DNA of 64,000 bases from Gnetum montanum (taxonomy: Eukaryota; Streptophyta; Gnetopsida; Gnetales; Gnetaceae): NCBI GenBank assembly GCA_015680685.1, contig MNCI01009376.1, positions 357,477 through 421,476 on the forward strand, in the 5' to 3' direction. The notes beneath the pieces were generated by a model. That model did no database searches. It worked only from the letters and a program-made list of their open reading frames with translations, and was not told where the DNA came from. The position numbers and the translations under genes are program-made. Position 1 is the first letter of the stretch. Every line of letters begins with the position of its first letter. This document shows positions 21,540-33,950 of the stretch, piece by piece.

Positions 21540-21863
21540 TGGTGTTGGATTAGTTAGGTCCTAGTTATAATATAGACATCTACTATTTTTATCAGACATC
21601 TCCTCAAATTTTATGCTTTTTCTTCTAAGGCATTCTTCTATTATTTTTCCTTCTTGCCAATCATTTGATTTATAGACTTTTTTTTCATCCATGCTTTCAT
21701 CTTGCCCATGCAGGATTCATTTTGACATCTCATTGTAGATATCATTTCCTTGAGTTTTCAAGTCCCATTGTAGAGTTGTTGTTCATGTCTCGCAAACACA
21801 TTATCCACAATAAACATTCTATGTTCTCCATTTTCCTTAATGTTTTGACATACCAAATAGTTA
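21540..21863 (-). repeat. Partial E-family LTR (E3, 5' side)
   Basis: It shares the E LTR outer end: 'tagacatctactattt', 'catcttgcccatgcag', 'ccacaataaacattctatg' and 'ttttgacatacca'. Its position to the right of a minus-strand gag fits a 5' LTR. The inner LTR part and PBS are missing or too diverged to see. Confidence 0.55.
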
Positions 21864-24459
21864 ACAATGTTACCAAGATGAGCCTAAAGTCACCATAGAG
21901 GTGTAACTCATTATAGTGATGAGTTACCACATGATCTCAATGCATGAGATTTGACTAGCTTATCCAATTGTGCCAGCCATGTTTGCCTAACATCACTTCC
22001 ATTGTTCCTTCTAAGCCATAACCATGTAATCAAACTATAGCCATTCTTACCTTGATAATGATTAAAACCTATGTTTGCAATTTATGCATCATGTCCATGT
22101 GACATTCTCAATGCAATTAATCATCAGGTTAGCTAATGTAACATACTTAATTTAGTGAGAAAATGAAACAAGATTCATCCTTAACAACAAAACCTAATGA
22201 AGGTTTCCCTCCCGCAAAAAAAAAAATGGAGAAGCAAAATATCAAGAAAACCCAAGAGGCCAATGTAGCATGAAGTCATTTAGATCAATGGCTCTCAAAA
22301 AAAATTAAAAGAAAAAAACAAAGAGATCCAAGTAGCTAGAGAAGCCCAAAAATGAACTACTGGTTCCTCTAAAATATCATTGAATAATCAGCAATTCAAG
22401 CATGAAGTAAAAACATTTTTAGCTAGTACACATGTCACTATGCTAGAGCCATTATGTTAGAACATTTGGGATTCTTTGTTAGCCCATGTGACTATTCAAA
22501 TAGTCAAAATGATCATCCTAATAGCCAAATTTAGCTTTTATGTCATCCCAAATTCTTGACATTCTATTGTGATCTTATTTCACCTTTGTGAGCACTCCTT
22601 GACAGAATTTGACAAATATAGAATTAAATGTGAAGAGGAAGCATTGATGATGAAACCACAATAGCATTTCGTATTCTCTATTGATGTCTTTCAAGTTAAT
22701 CCTCAAAACATCAACAAAGAGGAGCCAATGAAACACCTCATGGAAAATTCATGTAGTAAACAAAAAGCCTAGTAGCCAAATCTACAATGTAATTTGGTAA
22801 GAATTCAAAGGCAGAAATAATTACCTTATTTTGCAATTAAAAATCCTACCAGGTAGCCTTGTCTTGGAAATAATTTTAGACTATTTTAATATGTAAATTG
22901 AAATTTATAGCCCACAAGCTACGAAGTTTATTTATGCCAATGTATGAAGCCCAAAATGGTAAATATGCTACCAGATTTGGTAGAAAAAACTAAAAATGCT
23001 AGTGGCCCATACGCTGCAATTTTGGGTTGCAAAAATTACCAAAAAAACATTGGTGTTTCAAGCCCAAGAAGTCAAAAATGCTAGTAGCTCATACACTACA
23101 AATTTAGGCTATGAAAAACATAAAAAACATTATAGAGATTGTCCAAAAATTTGTGAGAATCAAATCAATAGAGAATTAGCAAATTTTAAGTGTATTTAAA
23201 CCAGATTCTAGACCAATTTAAGGAGTTTTTATAGATATTTTTGACACACAAAAGAGATTTTCCTAGATAGAAGAGAGACCTACTTTTGGCAGAGAATCCA
23301 GAAACTATTTCAAATTTCAGAAACCTTTCATAGCCTAGGTAGTATAGATTAATTGAATAAACAAGTGTAGTCAAGTAAAGAACACAACCTACCTCTTGCA
23401 CCATTACTAAAAGATATTCCTTGTATTTGGAGGCTTTTAAAGCCTCCTAATCTATATACTCTAAACTTATTTATATATCTAGGATTCTACATTATTTAAT
23501 ACAAAGTTTTGTAGATGTTTTGGACATATTTTACACATCTTTCTTTGTTCTCTATCCAGTGTTAAATGCTTATTTCATATACTTTCTTTCACTTTTGTTT
23601 AATCACTCAGAAATAGATTTCTTAAGTTGTTATGTGATCAACAAGACCATTTAAGATACTCAAGAGCCTTTCAATGCATGTGGATCTTGGAGTTAAAAGT
23701 ATTTTAGATGGAATTTTTTACTTTTCAAGCATTAATTTTTCCATCATTACATCCTTGTTCTTTGAATCTAGAGTCCTTCTATTGCTAACTATTGAACCAA
23801 CCTACCATGATAATAAAGAAATTTAAAAGCTTAATTTAATAATCTAGCTTGGTATTATCAAGCTTCTTAATAATCCTTTGAGTGATAATTTCTTCTACAA
23901 CTAATTTAGTTAAGAAAATTGTCAAAATCATCGAAGTAGCTCTCATGTTAATCTGATTCCAAACCTTTTCCTTAGCAACTCTAGCTACAATCCCAGCAAA
24001 TTCAAATGACTCTATTTGTACTTGTATGTAACAACTAAATTTAGTACAATCTCCATTCTTCTTTGTTTTATAGCTTATTTGCCTCATGATGGCTTTGTTC
24101 TTTAATGGCTACTTCATGTTCTCTACTCGAAGCTTCAAGTTATGGCTCTATTTGTAGCTGCTATTTTTGTTTAACCTTTATGTTAGCATCAACTATAGAG
24201 CCTTTTTGATTTTATTCACAGGAATGTTTTTGTTTCATTACATGGTAAAGCTAATATAGTATAATGATTATGAAGATACTTTTTAGAGATAATGTTTTGT
24301 TCTATACCCTACATGCCACCTTAGCAAGATTAAAATGAAACATGCATTAGTGCATCCCTTTTTAGGCCTAGAATGGACTCTAATATGGAAAAGTTATTTG
24401 TGAAATTTTTCATGAGGAAAAATTTTGACTTTCTAGGTTAGCTATATGAGCTACCACAG
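21864..24459. other. Unassigned AT-rich region
   Basis: No coding family is recognised on either strand. A near-duplicated phrase around 'gctagtggcccatacgctgcaa' (22998) and 'gctagtagctcatacactacaa' (23079) suggests an imperfect repeat about 81 bp apart. Nothing else could be supported. Confidence 0.4.
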
Positions 24460-26400
24460 TAGGGTGTTGTCATTGTAGTGCTCTTTTGTAGATCCACTTT
24501 TGAGCTCTATGAACTAGCTCTATGAGTTGATGTGGCAAGATGGTAGAGGTTGTCATGGTAACATGCATATGGCAAGACTCACTATTAGATGAGAAAACAT
24601 ACTCTACAAACTAGTTCTATAAGTTGACATGGTAGAGGCATCATGTTGAGCTAATTCCTAGTTCTACAAGTTTCCTCTATGAGTTGATGTGGTCTAGTGC
24701 TGATGTGTTAGGATGCATTAAATTCCATTAACATGGGAAATGAAGCTTCTCATCTTTCATGAGGTTATAGATCCTCATCTAGATGATGGCATGGTATGTA
24801 ATGACATGGAACTATGTTGACATGGCAAATGAAGTGTGTTTACTCTAGATAAGAAGATGAGGCTTATCTATTTACTAATGTTATTATCTAGATAATGTTA
24901 TTCTGTTAGATCATGTTGGGTTCTACTAATGTGGCAAATGAGGCATTATATTTCTCATAAGATCACTAGTCTTCATCTAGATGCCAACATGGATAGGCTA
25001 TTTTAAATAATCCCAAAGCTTTTACAAATTCGTTATAAGAAGCTAACATGGCAAAACCAATTATGAACTTGTTCATAAAAAGAAAGTTGAGCTTCATTAG
25101 TAAGCTTCATGAGCTGATGTGCTAGAACTTAAAAATAGCTAGTTTGTATAGCATTTTTTAGGACTATGAACCTTTTCTATAAGCGAACATGCCCTAATAA
25201 TGATGTGACTCATAGAGTCTCCTTTAGCTCTTTCTTATATAACCATTTCAAGCTTGTGTCACTTAGTGAGCTGACATGGTAGAGCAAAGTTTCAAAGTTG
25301 ATATGGCTTGTAGAACTGATTTGTAGAATCTCTTTTAGGTTCTACGAATCCACTCTACTAGTTAACATGATAGAACTGTAAAGTTAGTGTATTTTCACAA
25401 CTAAATTTTGGTTCTTCAAGTTTGTTCTTAGAAGCTGATAATGTGGTAGAACTCTTTTACAAAGTTGTTTTTTGAGCTCTTTGACCCATATCTTTGAGTT
25501 GACATGATGCTACTAATGTGCTAGAATCATTTTGCAAACTACTTTTAAGCTCTAAGAATCCTTTATCAAGAGTTAAAGCTAACTTGGTAGATTTTCTTCA
25601 AGCCATCTTTCTAGAGCTGACATGGTAGAGCTCATCTATAGAATGGAAATATGGCCCTACAAACTAGCTCATCATTGAGAATCCAACATTGCAATGATAA
25701 CATGGCAGAATTGATGTGTTAATGCTTATGTAGAAAATGAAACATCCAAGGCCAAGCTTTATGTACTTGCTAACATGGCACTATTGACATGGTAGTGTTA
25801 ATGTGGTAGATCTATTTCATAGAGCTTTTTGGTTCAATAATGCGATGATGAGGTAGAGCACTTCTGTATAAACGCTTTTTAACTTTACAAGCCTTCTCTA
25901 TGAACTAATGTGTCAAAAGGTGCTAGGTTCTACTAATGTGGCAAATGAGACCTTTCATATCTCAAGATCTCATGAATCTTCATCTAGATGATGGTTTGGA
26001 TGGACTATTGTTGTAACCCCAAAGCCTTTACAAATCCATTAAGAGGACCTAACATGGCAAAATGTAACAAGCCTAGCTAACATGGTAGAGCTTCATTATA
26101 GAGCCACCTTTTTAACTCTACAAGCTCTCTATGAGTTGATGTGTCAAAGCTAATTTTTTGCATGTTTTGTAGATCTAAATAGGAATAATGTTCTCTCCTC
26201 ATGACTAACATGGAATAGCTTGATCCGATTAATTTCTAGAGACAAATTTTCATTCTATGAGCAATGTCTTTCTTCAAGCATGGATGTCGTATAGCTTAAT
26301 GATTCATTTCCTATGAAGCCATTTCACAAAGCTACTTTCTAGCTCTATGAATATTTTCCATGAAGCTAACATGGCAAGCACTTTTTAAATAAGCCATTTT
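24460..26400. repeat. Degenerate tandem-repeat array
   Basis: The region is built from diverged units around phrases such as 'ctctatgagttgatgtgg', 'gacatggtagagc', 'agctctacaag' and 'aacatggcaaa'. A longer block ('tctactaatgtggcaaatga' through 'catctagatg' to 'cctttacaaat') recurs at about 24.93 and 25.94 kb, about 1 kb apart, with a partial copy at 24.73 kb. This suggests a higher-order repeat. No coding capacity is seen. Confidence 0.65.
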
Positions 26401-26658
26401 CTTAAATTATATTGAGCCCCTTTTCTTGAAATCATGGTTTTCTCTCTTAACCTTAACTATTTATTTTCATGTCAATCCTAAATTAAGCCAAAACTGGTCC
26501 TTGTGCTCTATAATTTCATCTCTGATGTTTTCATCTTAATTAGTAGGTAGAAATCATATATGTTTGAGCCAATTAACACCTGTGTAAGCTTTATATTTGA
26601 TAGCTAAAACAACTACTCCATGTGATGTTAGAGTTAATTTGAAACCTTAGCTTTGAAA

Positions 26659-26956
26659 CTCCATGAGTAGGATATTTTGGGCTTGTTCACTTAGATTTTT
26701 TTAAAAAAATTCATAAATACTTTAACCTTTATAACATCTCTTCTCTCTCAAATTTTATCTCCACTTAGAGTTTGCTTTCACACAAGCATGATGTGATAAA
26801 TTTTTCTCAATTTCATTATGCAAGTAATTTTTTTTTCAAAAGTCACAAGAATTTTGTAGAGAAGTGATCCCAATAATTCAAGCTCCATTGTTATTTCAAG
26901 AAATTAGCTACTATTCAATTTAAGTACTGAAGCTTCATCCATGCTATAGCTATTAT
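26659..26956 (+). repeat. 298-bp direct repeat, copy 1
   Basis: It starts CTCCATGAGTAGG and ends GCTATTAT. It is followed immediately by a copy that I find to differ at two positions. Confidence 0.95.
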
Positions 26957-27254
26957 CTCCATGAGTAGGATATTTTGGGCTTGTTCACTTAGATTTTTTT
27001 AAAAAAATTCATAAATACTTTAACCTTTATAACATCTCTGCTCTCTCAAATTTTATCTCCACTTAGAGTTTGCTTTCACACAAACATGATGTGATAAATT
27101 TTTCTCAATTTCATTATGCAAGTAATTTTTTTTTCAAAAGTCACAAGAATTTTGTAGAGAAGTGATCCCAATAATTCAAGCTCCATTGTTATTTCAAGAA
27201 ATTAGCTACTATTCAATTTAAGTACTGAAGCTTCATCCATGCTATAGCTATTAT
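26957..27254 (+). repeat. 298-bp direct repeat, copy 2
   Basis: It is head-to-tail with copy 1. Differences seen are T to G in 'catctcttctc' and G to A in 'cacaagcatg'. The high identity amid strongly decayed sequence means the duplication is recent or an assembly effect. Confidence 0.95.
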
Positions 27255-27364
27255 CAAATTTCAAGTCTTAGTCTTTAAAACTTCAAATCACAATTATGAG
27301 TTGAGCTTTGTATTTCTTTAATTGTAAGCCTTGGATTATTCTAAAACATAGAATCCTCTTTTAC

Positions 27365-27382
27365 AAAAAAAAAAAAAAAAAA
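27365..27382. repeat. Poly(A) run
   Basis: An uninterrupted run of 18 A lies just before a gypsy pol remnant. It could be slippage or an old retrotransposition tail. Confidence 0.9.
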
Positions 27383-27399
27383 CGTTGAACTAATACAAA

Positions 27400-28620
27400 C
27401 CATTGAGAAACCAATACTTAAGACCTCCATTTAATGCTAAATATAACAACAAAGGCATTACGATCTTTCTTTGATAAAGTAAACTTTGTTAAAAAATTTA
27501 TATCAAGATTTATAGAAACAACAAAGCCTATTTCACATATGTTGAAAAAGGATGTTAAAGTGATAAAAACTAAAGAATCACTTGAGGCTTTAGACCAAAT
27601 TAAGAGAGCCATTTTAGAATCCCCATATATGGTAAAACCAAAATTAAGAGAATATTTTTGGTTATATGCCTTTTTTTCAAAAGATTCACTAACTACAGTA
27701 TTGACATAAAAATATGGAATAAAAGAAAAGCCAATTGTATTTTTCAGTTACCAATTAAAAGAATCCAAAAGAAATTACTTTGAACTATGAAAATAAGCAT
27801 GTTTTGTAATTAAAGCCTTGCAACATTTTAAGTATTATTTTCAGAACACTATGATTCATATTGTGATTATAGAACTAGCCATAAGATAGTTCTTATCACA
27901 AAATGAAATTGGAGTCAAAAGAGTTGATTGGATAATTAAGCTTCAATAGTTTATATTTACTTTGGAAACATGTAAGATAGTTAAGAATATGGAATTAGCT
28001 AGAATATTGGTGAGGGAATCTAGACAAAAATTGTTAGCTCTTCTTGAGATTACAAATTGGTACGACAACATAGTAAGGTTTCTTGTTAGTTGAGAAATTC
28101 CCCAAAATTTATTTGAAAATAAGGAAAAATATTTGATAATCAAGATCAAGAAGTAATTTACACTAAGGAAACTCTATATAGAAAAGATATCATAGGTATC
28201 TTACTAGAACGTGCATCAAATCAAAAAATTGAAGTTTTGAAATAATTTCATAATCATAGAACTTGTATTATGAATCTCCTAGGACCACTATGCAACATAT
28301 ATTGAGATATGGATTTTACCAGCCCACTATGTTAAAAGATCTACAACATAAGATTTTGACCTACCATAGGTGTCAAATTCATGGGCCAAAGCTAAAAAGG
28401 GCTAATGCTTCACTAAAATAAGTAATAATAGATAAGCCTTTTTAAAGGTGGGGATTGAATTTTACATGATCTATTACTTTGTCTAAAGTAGGACATATAT
28501 TTATTTTAATAGCTATTGACTATTTTATTAAGTGGCCAGAAGCTAAAGATCTAAGGAGAAGTACCATATTATAGAGGTCATATTATAGGACCATCAAAAA
28601 TGGAGAATTTTATAATTATC
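27400..28620 (+). pseudogene. Ty3/gypsy pol remnant: RT end, RNase H, integrase
   Basis: The plus strand gives FFDKVNFVKKFISRFIETTKP and HMLKKDV (RT C-terminus), then WLYAFFSKDSLTTVL, KPIVFFSYQLKES and QHFKYYFQNT (RNase H region). IELAIR and IIKLQ-FIFTLETCK segments follow, then integrase traces (LRYGFYQP-like, IFILIAIDYFIKWPEAK) near 28.3-28.55 kb. This order fits the Tat/Athila side of Ty3/gypsy. gag and protease are missing upstream, where a poly(A) run and the 298-bp duplication lie. Stops and frameshifts are frequent, so the element is dead. The integrase ends abruptly before its last acidic residue. Confidence 0.7.
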
Positions 28621-29757
28621 CATTTATGACTTGGGTCTCTGATGAATTTTCCATGCTTATGAATGGAAAGTCCATTCATGTACGAGAATTGGTTGAGATT
28701 TCAAAATGCTTAGATCTTTCACTGAAGGAATATTTTAATTGGGAGAGCCCAAGTTAGAATTTCAATTATGAGGATGTTTTAGTCAATCAACATATGAATG
28801 ACACTGAACGGAGGCTCAAAAACTTAGAAAAAGAACATCAAGAGGGAAAAGAGCCCAAGGAAAATGAAAGTTTAGAAGACCTCAAGGAAGGATGAGAGTA
28901 GAGTAATGAAGGTCATACCATTGTACCCACTCAAGTAATGACTAAACTTCAATATGATGGAGCTTTAAAATGAAAGGTTCTAAAGAAAATCATAATTACT
29001 GTACAGTGTCATCCAATCTCATTAGGTTAGTTTTAATTAACTTGTTTGAAATATTTTAGGATTGTGTTTTTTTCATCTCTGTTAAGCCTTAAGCTATAGG
29101 GGTTTTCCCTACAAAAGTATTTAAGCTTTTACTTATTTTACTTATATGACTATATGTAAATGTTGCAACAAGAAGTTTATATATTTGGGAAAATTGTTGT
29201 TGCAACAATGGCCACTTTTGTGTAATTGCAATGATTCAAATTATCAGGCTTATTTTATTATGCGATATTCAATGGCTTTAGAGTAAAAGCTTAATATATC
29301 AACACATTATGGTTTAGTTGGATGAAGAGTTTCACACTAAGTAAGAAATATTATCATTAAGCTTTGATAAGAATATTAGGAACTTGTTGCAAATAATGAC
29401 TTAGAGTAACATTTTTAATAATATGAAAAATAATTCCTAAGTAAAAGAAAGAATTCTTAGGAAAATATTTGCCAAAATGATAAAAGGATTTGATCCATTT
29501 TACTTCAATTCTTTTTCTTAAGTATGAAGGTTTAAAAGCCTAGCAATTGACTCAAAATATTTTGATTTATTAATCATATAGGCCCATCAAGTTAGAAAAA
29601 TTAGGGTTTTGAGATATGCATAGAACAATTACATTATCTTCCAATGAAAGAGATTACATGAACATATTCTAATCCAAAATATCACTCTTTAAATTTATTA
29701 GCTTAACACATACTACTCTCTAAGACTTCTTTGGAGTGAACCCTCTTACCATCATTG
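28621..29757. other. Region downstream of the gypsy pol remnant
   Basis: It encodes a plus-strand Glu/Lys-rich segment (NLEKEHQEGKEPKENESLEDL, about 28.81-28.89 kb) of unknown family, then AT-rich sequence. It probably represents the 3' untranslated part of the same element, because a polypurine tract follows. Confidence 0.35.
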
Positions 29758-29775
29758 GCGGGGGTGAGGGGGGTT
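29758..29775 (+). promoter_or_regulatory. Polypurine tract
   Basis: GGCGGGGGTGAGGGGGGT directly precedes TTTGTGAAATATG. It is strikingly G-rich for this AT-rich region and lies where the 3' LTR of the gypsy remnant would begin. Confidence 0.5.
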
Positions 29776-30250
29776 TGTGAAATATGATAATTAGATGTTC
29801 CACAAAAGAATAGATAGATCTCATCCATAAATCTGTATTAAATAAGATAAGATCTTCTTCATGTAATTCCTATCTAATCCAAGGATTATATAATTCCCTA
29901 TTAAGAAGATCCTTAAATGAGAAAATAAGGATCATCCCTATGCTTTCCTAGAATCATGCTTATCTCTCCAAATCTATTCTTGGAAGATCAAGGCTTATAT
30001 AATTGTAGTGGCATATGATTTATTTGTAAGAAATTAAAAGAGAGTTTCATAAGAGTGTGCTTGTTTTAACTTAGTTTATCATTAATTCTTAAGCTTAGAT
30101 CATAGGTCCAAGGCCCTTTAGGTTTTACAACATTAAGATTCTTTATCATTAGTGTTAGTTCACTTCTTAATATATGTTTTAATCTTTAAGTAAATATTGT
30201 TATTGTCGCATTAGGACATATTTTTCCTATGGGCTATCTATTTGGACTAA
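29776..30250 (+). repeat. Putative 3' LTR of the gypsy pol remnant
   Basis: It starts TGTGAAATATGATAATTAG after the polypurine tract and contains a TATA-like GGCTTATATAATTG (about 29.99 kb). The right end is not fixed and no partner LTR is in the window, so this rests on PPT position only. Confidence 0.35.
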
Positions 30251-30964
30251 TTAATACTTTCTCTTAAAAATATTCATAGAAGCTTCTCTTTTCTTTAGTA
30301 TCTTTATTGCCATTTGATCATTCTTATCTTTGATGGTAACTTAATTTTTTATATCTTCAACTTCAAATTTTTTTTTTCCTATCCTTAACTTCAACACATT
30401 TTTTCTTTTCCTTGGTTTATTTTTTCTTATGCAAAAAAAAAGGACAAGTATTAAATAAATGTCTTTTACAATGATAAAAGTTACAAGAATTAGATAAATT
30501 ATAATATGTAACTAGCTAAGTATAAGTTTTCTTACCTACTTATAATACCAATTCTTTTTTATAATTACGAATATTGATTTTAACAAAAAAATATCTACAA
30601 GAACCAAATGGTTTGAAAATAGATTTCATATGCTTAATGGAACTAAGAAGAATAATAATCTCTTGCTCAACTTTCTAAACAAATCCAATGAAAGATTTAA
30701 TAACCTCATAAAATATGAAATTTTAGAATATTTTTTAGATTTAATATTAAAATTTGGAGTCCACTTATGTATGATTGACACTACATGCTTATCTATAAAT
30801 GAATCTATATCTAGAACATAGTGCACTATTAAAGCATTACCTAACTTAACAAGCAAATAAAATTATAATAGCTAGCATGAATGACTTGAATATCATACTT
30901 CTACATCATATCATTTAACTAAGAAGTGAAACTTTGATTGTGAGGTAGGTTGAATGATGGCTCA
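30251..30964. other. Unassigned AT-rich region
   Basis: No gene is recognised. The start of the 5' LTR of element H should lie near 30.89 kb, but the sequence there does not match the first 70 bp of its 3' LTR. Confidence 0.35.
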
Positions 30965-31382
30965 TTATGAAGAGTTACTATTATTCATGTATCCCTTGGG
31001 AATGGATTTGACCTATGCCATTTAAGGTCAGGTTTAGAGGTCATGCCAAACATGAAGTTTTGAAGCCTAGAAGCGCAAGTGACAAGAGTCAAATGAAGTG
31101 GGAAAAGAAGGGACTAATCACCCCTTTGACTATATAACCTAACTGTGGTGGCAGTGCCGAATTGCCTTTAAGGCCTAAGTGGCATGAAAAGATAACCCAG
31201 AGGATGTTACAATAAATCATTCTTATTAATAAAATCCTTTTTATTTCTATTTTCTTTCCTGTTCCATGTTCCAATTATTTATTTTTCCAATTACTCATTA
31301 TTCAAAGTATTTTATGATATTTCCATTATATCACTTATGAATACGATCATTTTTTTATGACATCCAGGAATGGGATATCACA
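30965..31382 (+). repeat. 5' LTR of element H (truncated at its start)
   Basis: It aligns with 40933-41368 through 'cattcatgtatcccttgggaatgg'-like, 'gggactaatcacccctt' and 'ggcctaagtggcatg' segments and ends GGGATATCACA. About the first 70-80 bp of the LTR are not recognisable here. Confidence 0.8.
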
Positions 31383-31384
31383 TT

Positions 31385-31395
31385 TGGTATTAGAG
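31385..31395 (+). promoter_or_regulatory. Primer-binding site, initiator-Met type (element H)
   Basis: TGGTATTAGAG lies two bases after the LTR end. It differs from TGGTATCAGAG by one C-to-T change. Confidence 0.6.
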
Positions 31396-32400
31396 AAAAC
31401 CACGATTTAGGAGCCAAAGTGGAAGAAAATGCTATTTTATTATTATAGAAAACTAAAGTACATCCAAGTAAGAATATATATAAAGTAAGAAGCTGAACAT
31501 AGAAATTGGGAAGATGCAAAATAGGGAAAACAAGAAGCATAATTGTGATTAGTCATTTTGCTAGAATACATCAAGAAGATCAGAAACTATCTTCAATTGT
31601 GCTTACCATTCTTCATTAATGGCATTCTTTTTATTGAGCACTACTTTGCATCTTGCCAAGCCACCACACAATTAGTTAATATACTTACTAGCATTCTTTG
31701 TTGCAGCCGCTGCCTCCTCCTTCTTTTTCATTTGGGTCTCCAACAAATCCATTTGAAAAGATCAATCATCCATATCTTTTTTCTAATATTTTTCTTTCCT
31801 TTACATAGACAAAAACAAGATTCAAAATTATGAATTATGAATAAGAAGATCAATTGAAAAGAAAAAACATGAAAAGGAAAGATACTTACCTACGACTAAC
31901 TAGTCTCTACTTGAAGGTATCACTCACAAGTTAGAAAATGGTGAGCAAGACATGGCATGCTCTTCAACTCTCCTAGAAGTTACTCTAGATTTTGGGCAAC
32001 CTCCAAAGCATCTTCAGGAATTGGATGAAAGGATGATGGAACACCAATCTATACCCATTCATAATCCTTCTTAAAGTCGCATGATCAAGAGTCTCATATA
32101 TGGAAGATCTCTTTGCGAATGGAGTAAGGAATATTCCTCACAATCTATTAACCTAAATGCCAAAAATCAATGAGTTTCTCCTTGGCAACTACCACCATCT
32201 ATCAAAGTGAGTAGGAGTAACCCAAGATAGAGACTGAAGGAGTTACTAGAATGAACCCAACAACTAATCTTAGCACCATTTATAGTAAGGAATCCCTTAC
32301 TAGGATCACATGAGTAGATGGGGTTGCTTGTGTAGATACCAAATGCAGTGATTTAGATGGAGGAGTGAAAGTTTATTCAGCACCGCTGCTTATGATATCA
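31396..32400. other. Leader of element H, unassigned
   Basis: No gene is recognised. Minus-strand exons may extend into this stretch from the right, but I could not fix any. Confidence 0.3.
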
Positions 32401-32898
32401 TCTCTTCTGATTTTCTAAATATAGAACCTTCACTCCACAGACATCTGTAACACAAAAGATTATCATACAAGAAGAATAAAAAGGAAATTATTCAAAACCT
32501 TAAAATAATTAAAGCTTACCTCTTATTCTTTTCCCTTATCTTTTCTAGTATCTTGTTGATAGGTGTGCTGTTGGTCTTTTTGTCTTGAGCCGCTAAAACC
32601 TTGCCTAGTACATTACCTTTGTATAAAAAAAAGAGAGAGAAATTTTTATTTTTCATTTGAAAAGAAAATATACAAGTAAAATAATAAACTAGGCTATTAT
32701 TGTACCGTCACATTGGTGGTAAGTGCAATTTGCTCTCGAGGCAGAACTTGTCCAAAGGATGAAGCACTTGGAATGGACGAAGTACCTTGAGTAGCCTTAG
32801 TTTGTGCTCCTTTAGTTTGTGCACCTTGGATTAGTTCATTCTGTAGCCTAGATTGCACTATCAAATACATAAAAAGACATAAGCAATAATAAGAATTA

Positions 32899-32921
32899 AT
32901 ATATATATATATATATATATA
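32899..32921. repeat. (TA)n microsatellite
   Basis: An uninterrupted TA run lies in the proposed intron directly beside its donor site. Confidence 0.95.
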
Positions 32922-33160
32922 CCTTGCTTCTTCCCTCTTGATTTCTAGCCAGTTGACCCCTTCTTGCACCCTTAATATGCCTTTGTATGATTCTATCCTC
33001 TTGAAGAAATTCAGGACATAGTTTAAGATTGTAGTGACTACAAAGTTTGGTGGAGGGGTTGCAACATAGGATTAAACACATTTCAAGGGTACACAACATA
33101 TAGTATAAGGTTTCTTGGGATTCTATAAGGTAGTAGCTACTCCATTCATGGCATTGTAAA

Positions 33161-33287
33161 GGGTAGAGAAACAAGATAATGCCCAATCATAAACTCTATC
33201 ATTCTTAGCATCCTAAAGTATANGAGGGTAGAGAAACAAGATAATGCCCAATCATAAACTCTATCATTCTTAGCATCCTAAAGTATA
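33161..33287. other. Single N flanked by identical 62-bp copies (assembly gap)
   Basis: The N at 33223 separates two identical 62-bp copies (33161-33222 and 33226-33287). This is the typical trace of an unclosed gap with overlapping contig ends, not biology. Confidence 0.85.
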
Positions 33288-33950
33288 AAGATGGAGTGGA
33301 CACTAACATGGGTTTGGTATTGATGCCATAAGACATTACTATGGTTCAATTAGCACAAATTGAAGCAAATTTCATTAATGAAATCTTCTCAGAGTAATTG
33401 GCTTTTGTGGATAATAGAATCACTAACATATTTGAATAGTTCATTTTTACAAAATAATTTAAAAGTAGGAGAGAAAACTGAGAAGTAACAGATCCTCCTC
33501 ATAGTGAAAACCAAAAACTATTTGGATTTTGGCTAGAGTAATTGTGAGTACTCTAAAAAGTAATTATGAAATTGAACTTCTATTTTCATTATATTGATTA
33601 CACCATTCAACTATAAAATCTTTGCAATATTTTACCTTGAAAACAAAGAAGACAAGTAATCTAGATAATTTTGAAGTCTTAAGATATTGAAACTCCTCCT
33701 TTTTAAGCAAACTATGCACACAATTGCAAGCAATAATGGCATTATTTTGATGTAGAATAATGGATACTAATTTGAAGATACTTGAAGGAGCTGCAGGAGC
33801 TTGAGCTTGTTGAGTTGGAGAGTGAGTCTAACACTTTGGAGCCATGATGTCAATTGGAATCCTTGATGTTACTTGCAGAAATTATTCAATCCTTGGAGAA
33901 TCCTTCAATTTCTTTGCTAGTGTTGTGCTATTATGGACAAAGACTTATTT

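Larger units (their letters stand above)
32444..33950 (-). pseudogene. Spliced minus-strand gene relic of unknown family
   Basis: Three small GT-AG introns can be read on the minus strand: 32858-32922 (acceptor TTTGATAG), 32617-32705 (acceptor ATACAAAG) and 32445-32519 (donor GAG/GTAAGC, acceptor TGTTACAG). They separate exons of about 152 and 97 bp. Exon pieces give CPEFLQEDRIIQRHIKGARRG, then GAQTKGAQTKATQGTSS, then KVLAAQDKKTNSTPINKILE. A possible start at about 33.84 kb reads MAPKC, stop, THSPTQQAQAPAAP. The reading frame does not carry cleanly across the first intron, so it is probably a pseudogene. The compact exons and a Gln/Ser-rich tail before a Lys-rich end recall plant transposase genes, but I do not recognise the family. 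It lies inside element H, so it may be captured or inserted. Confidence 0.4.
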
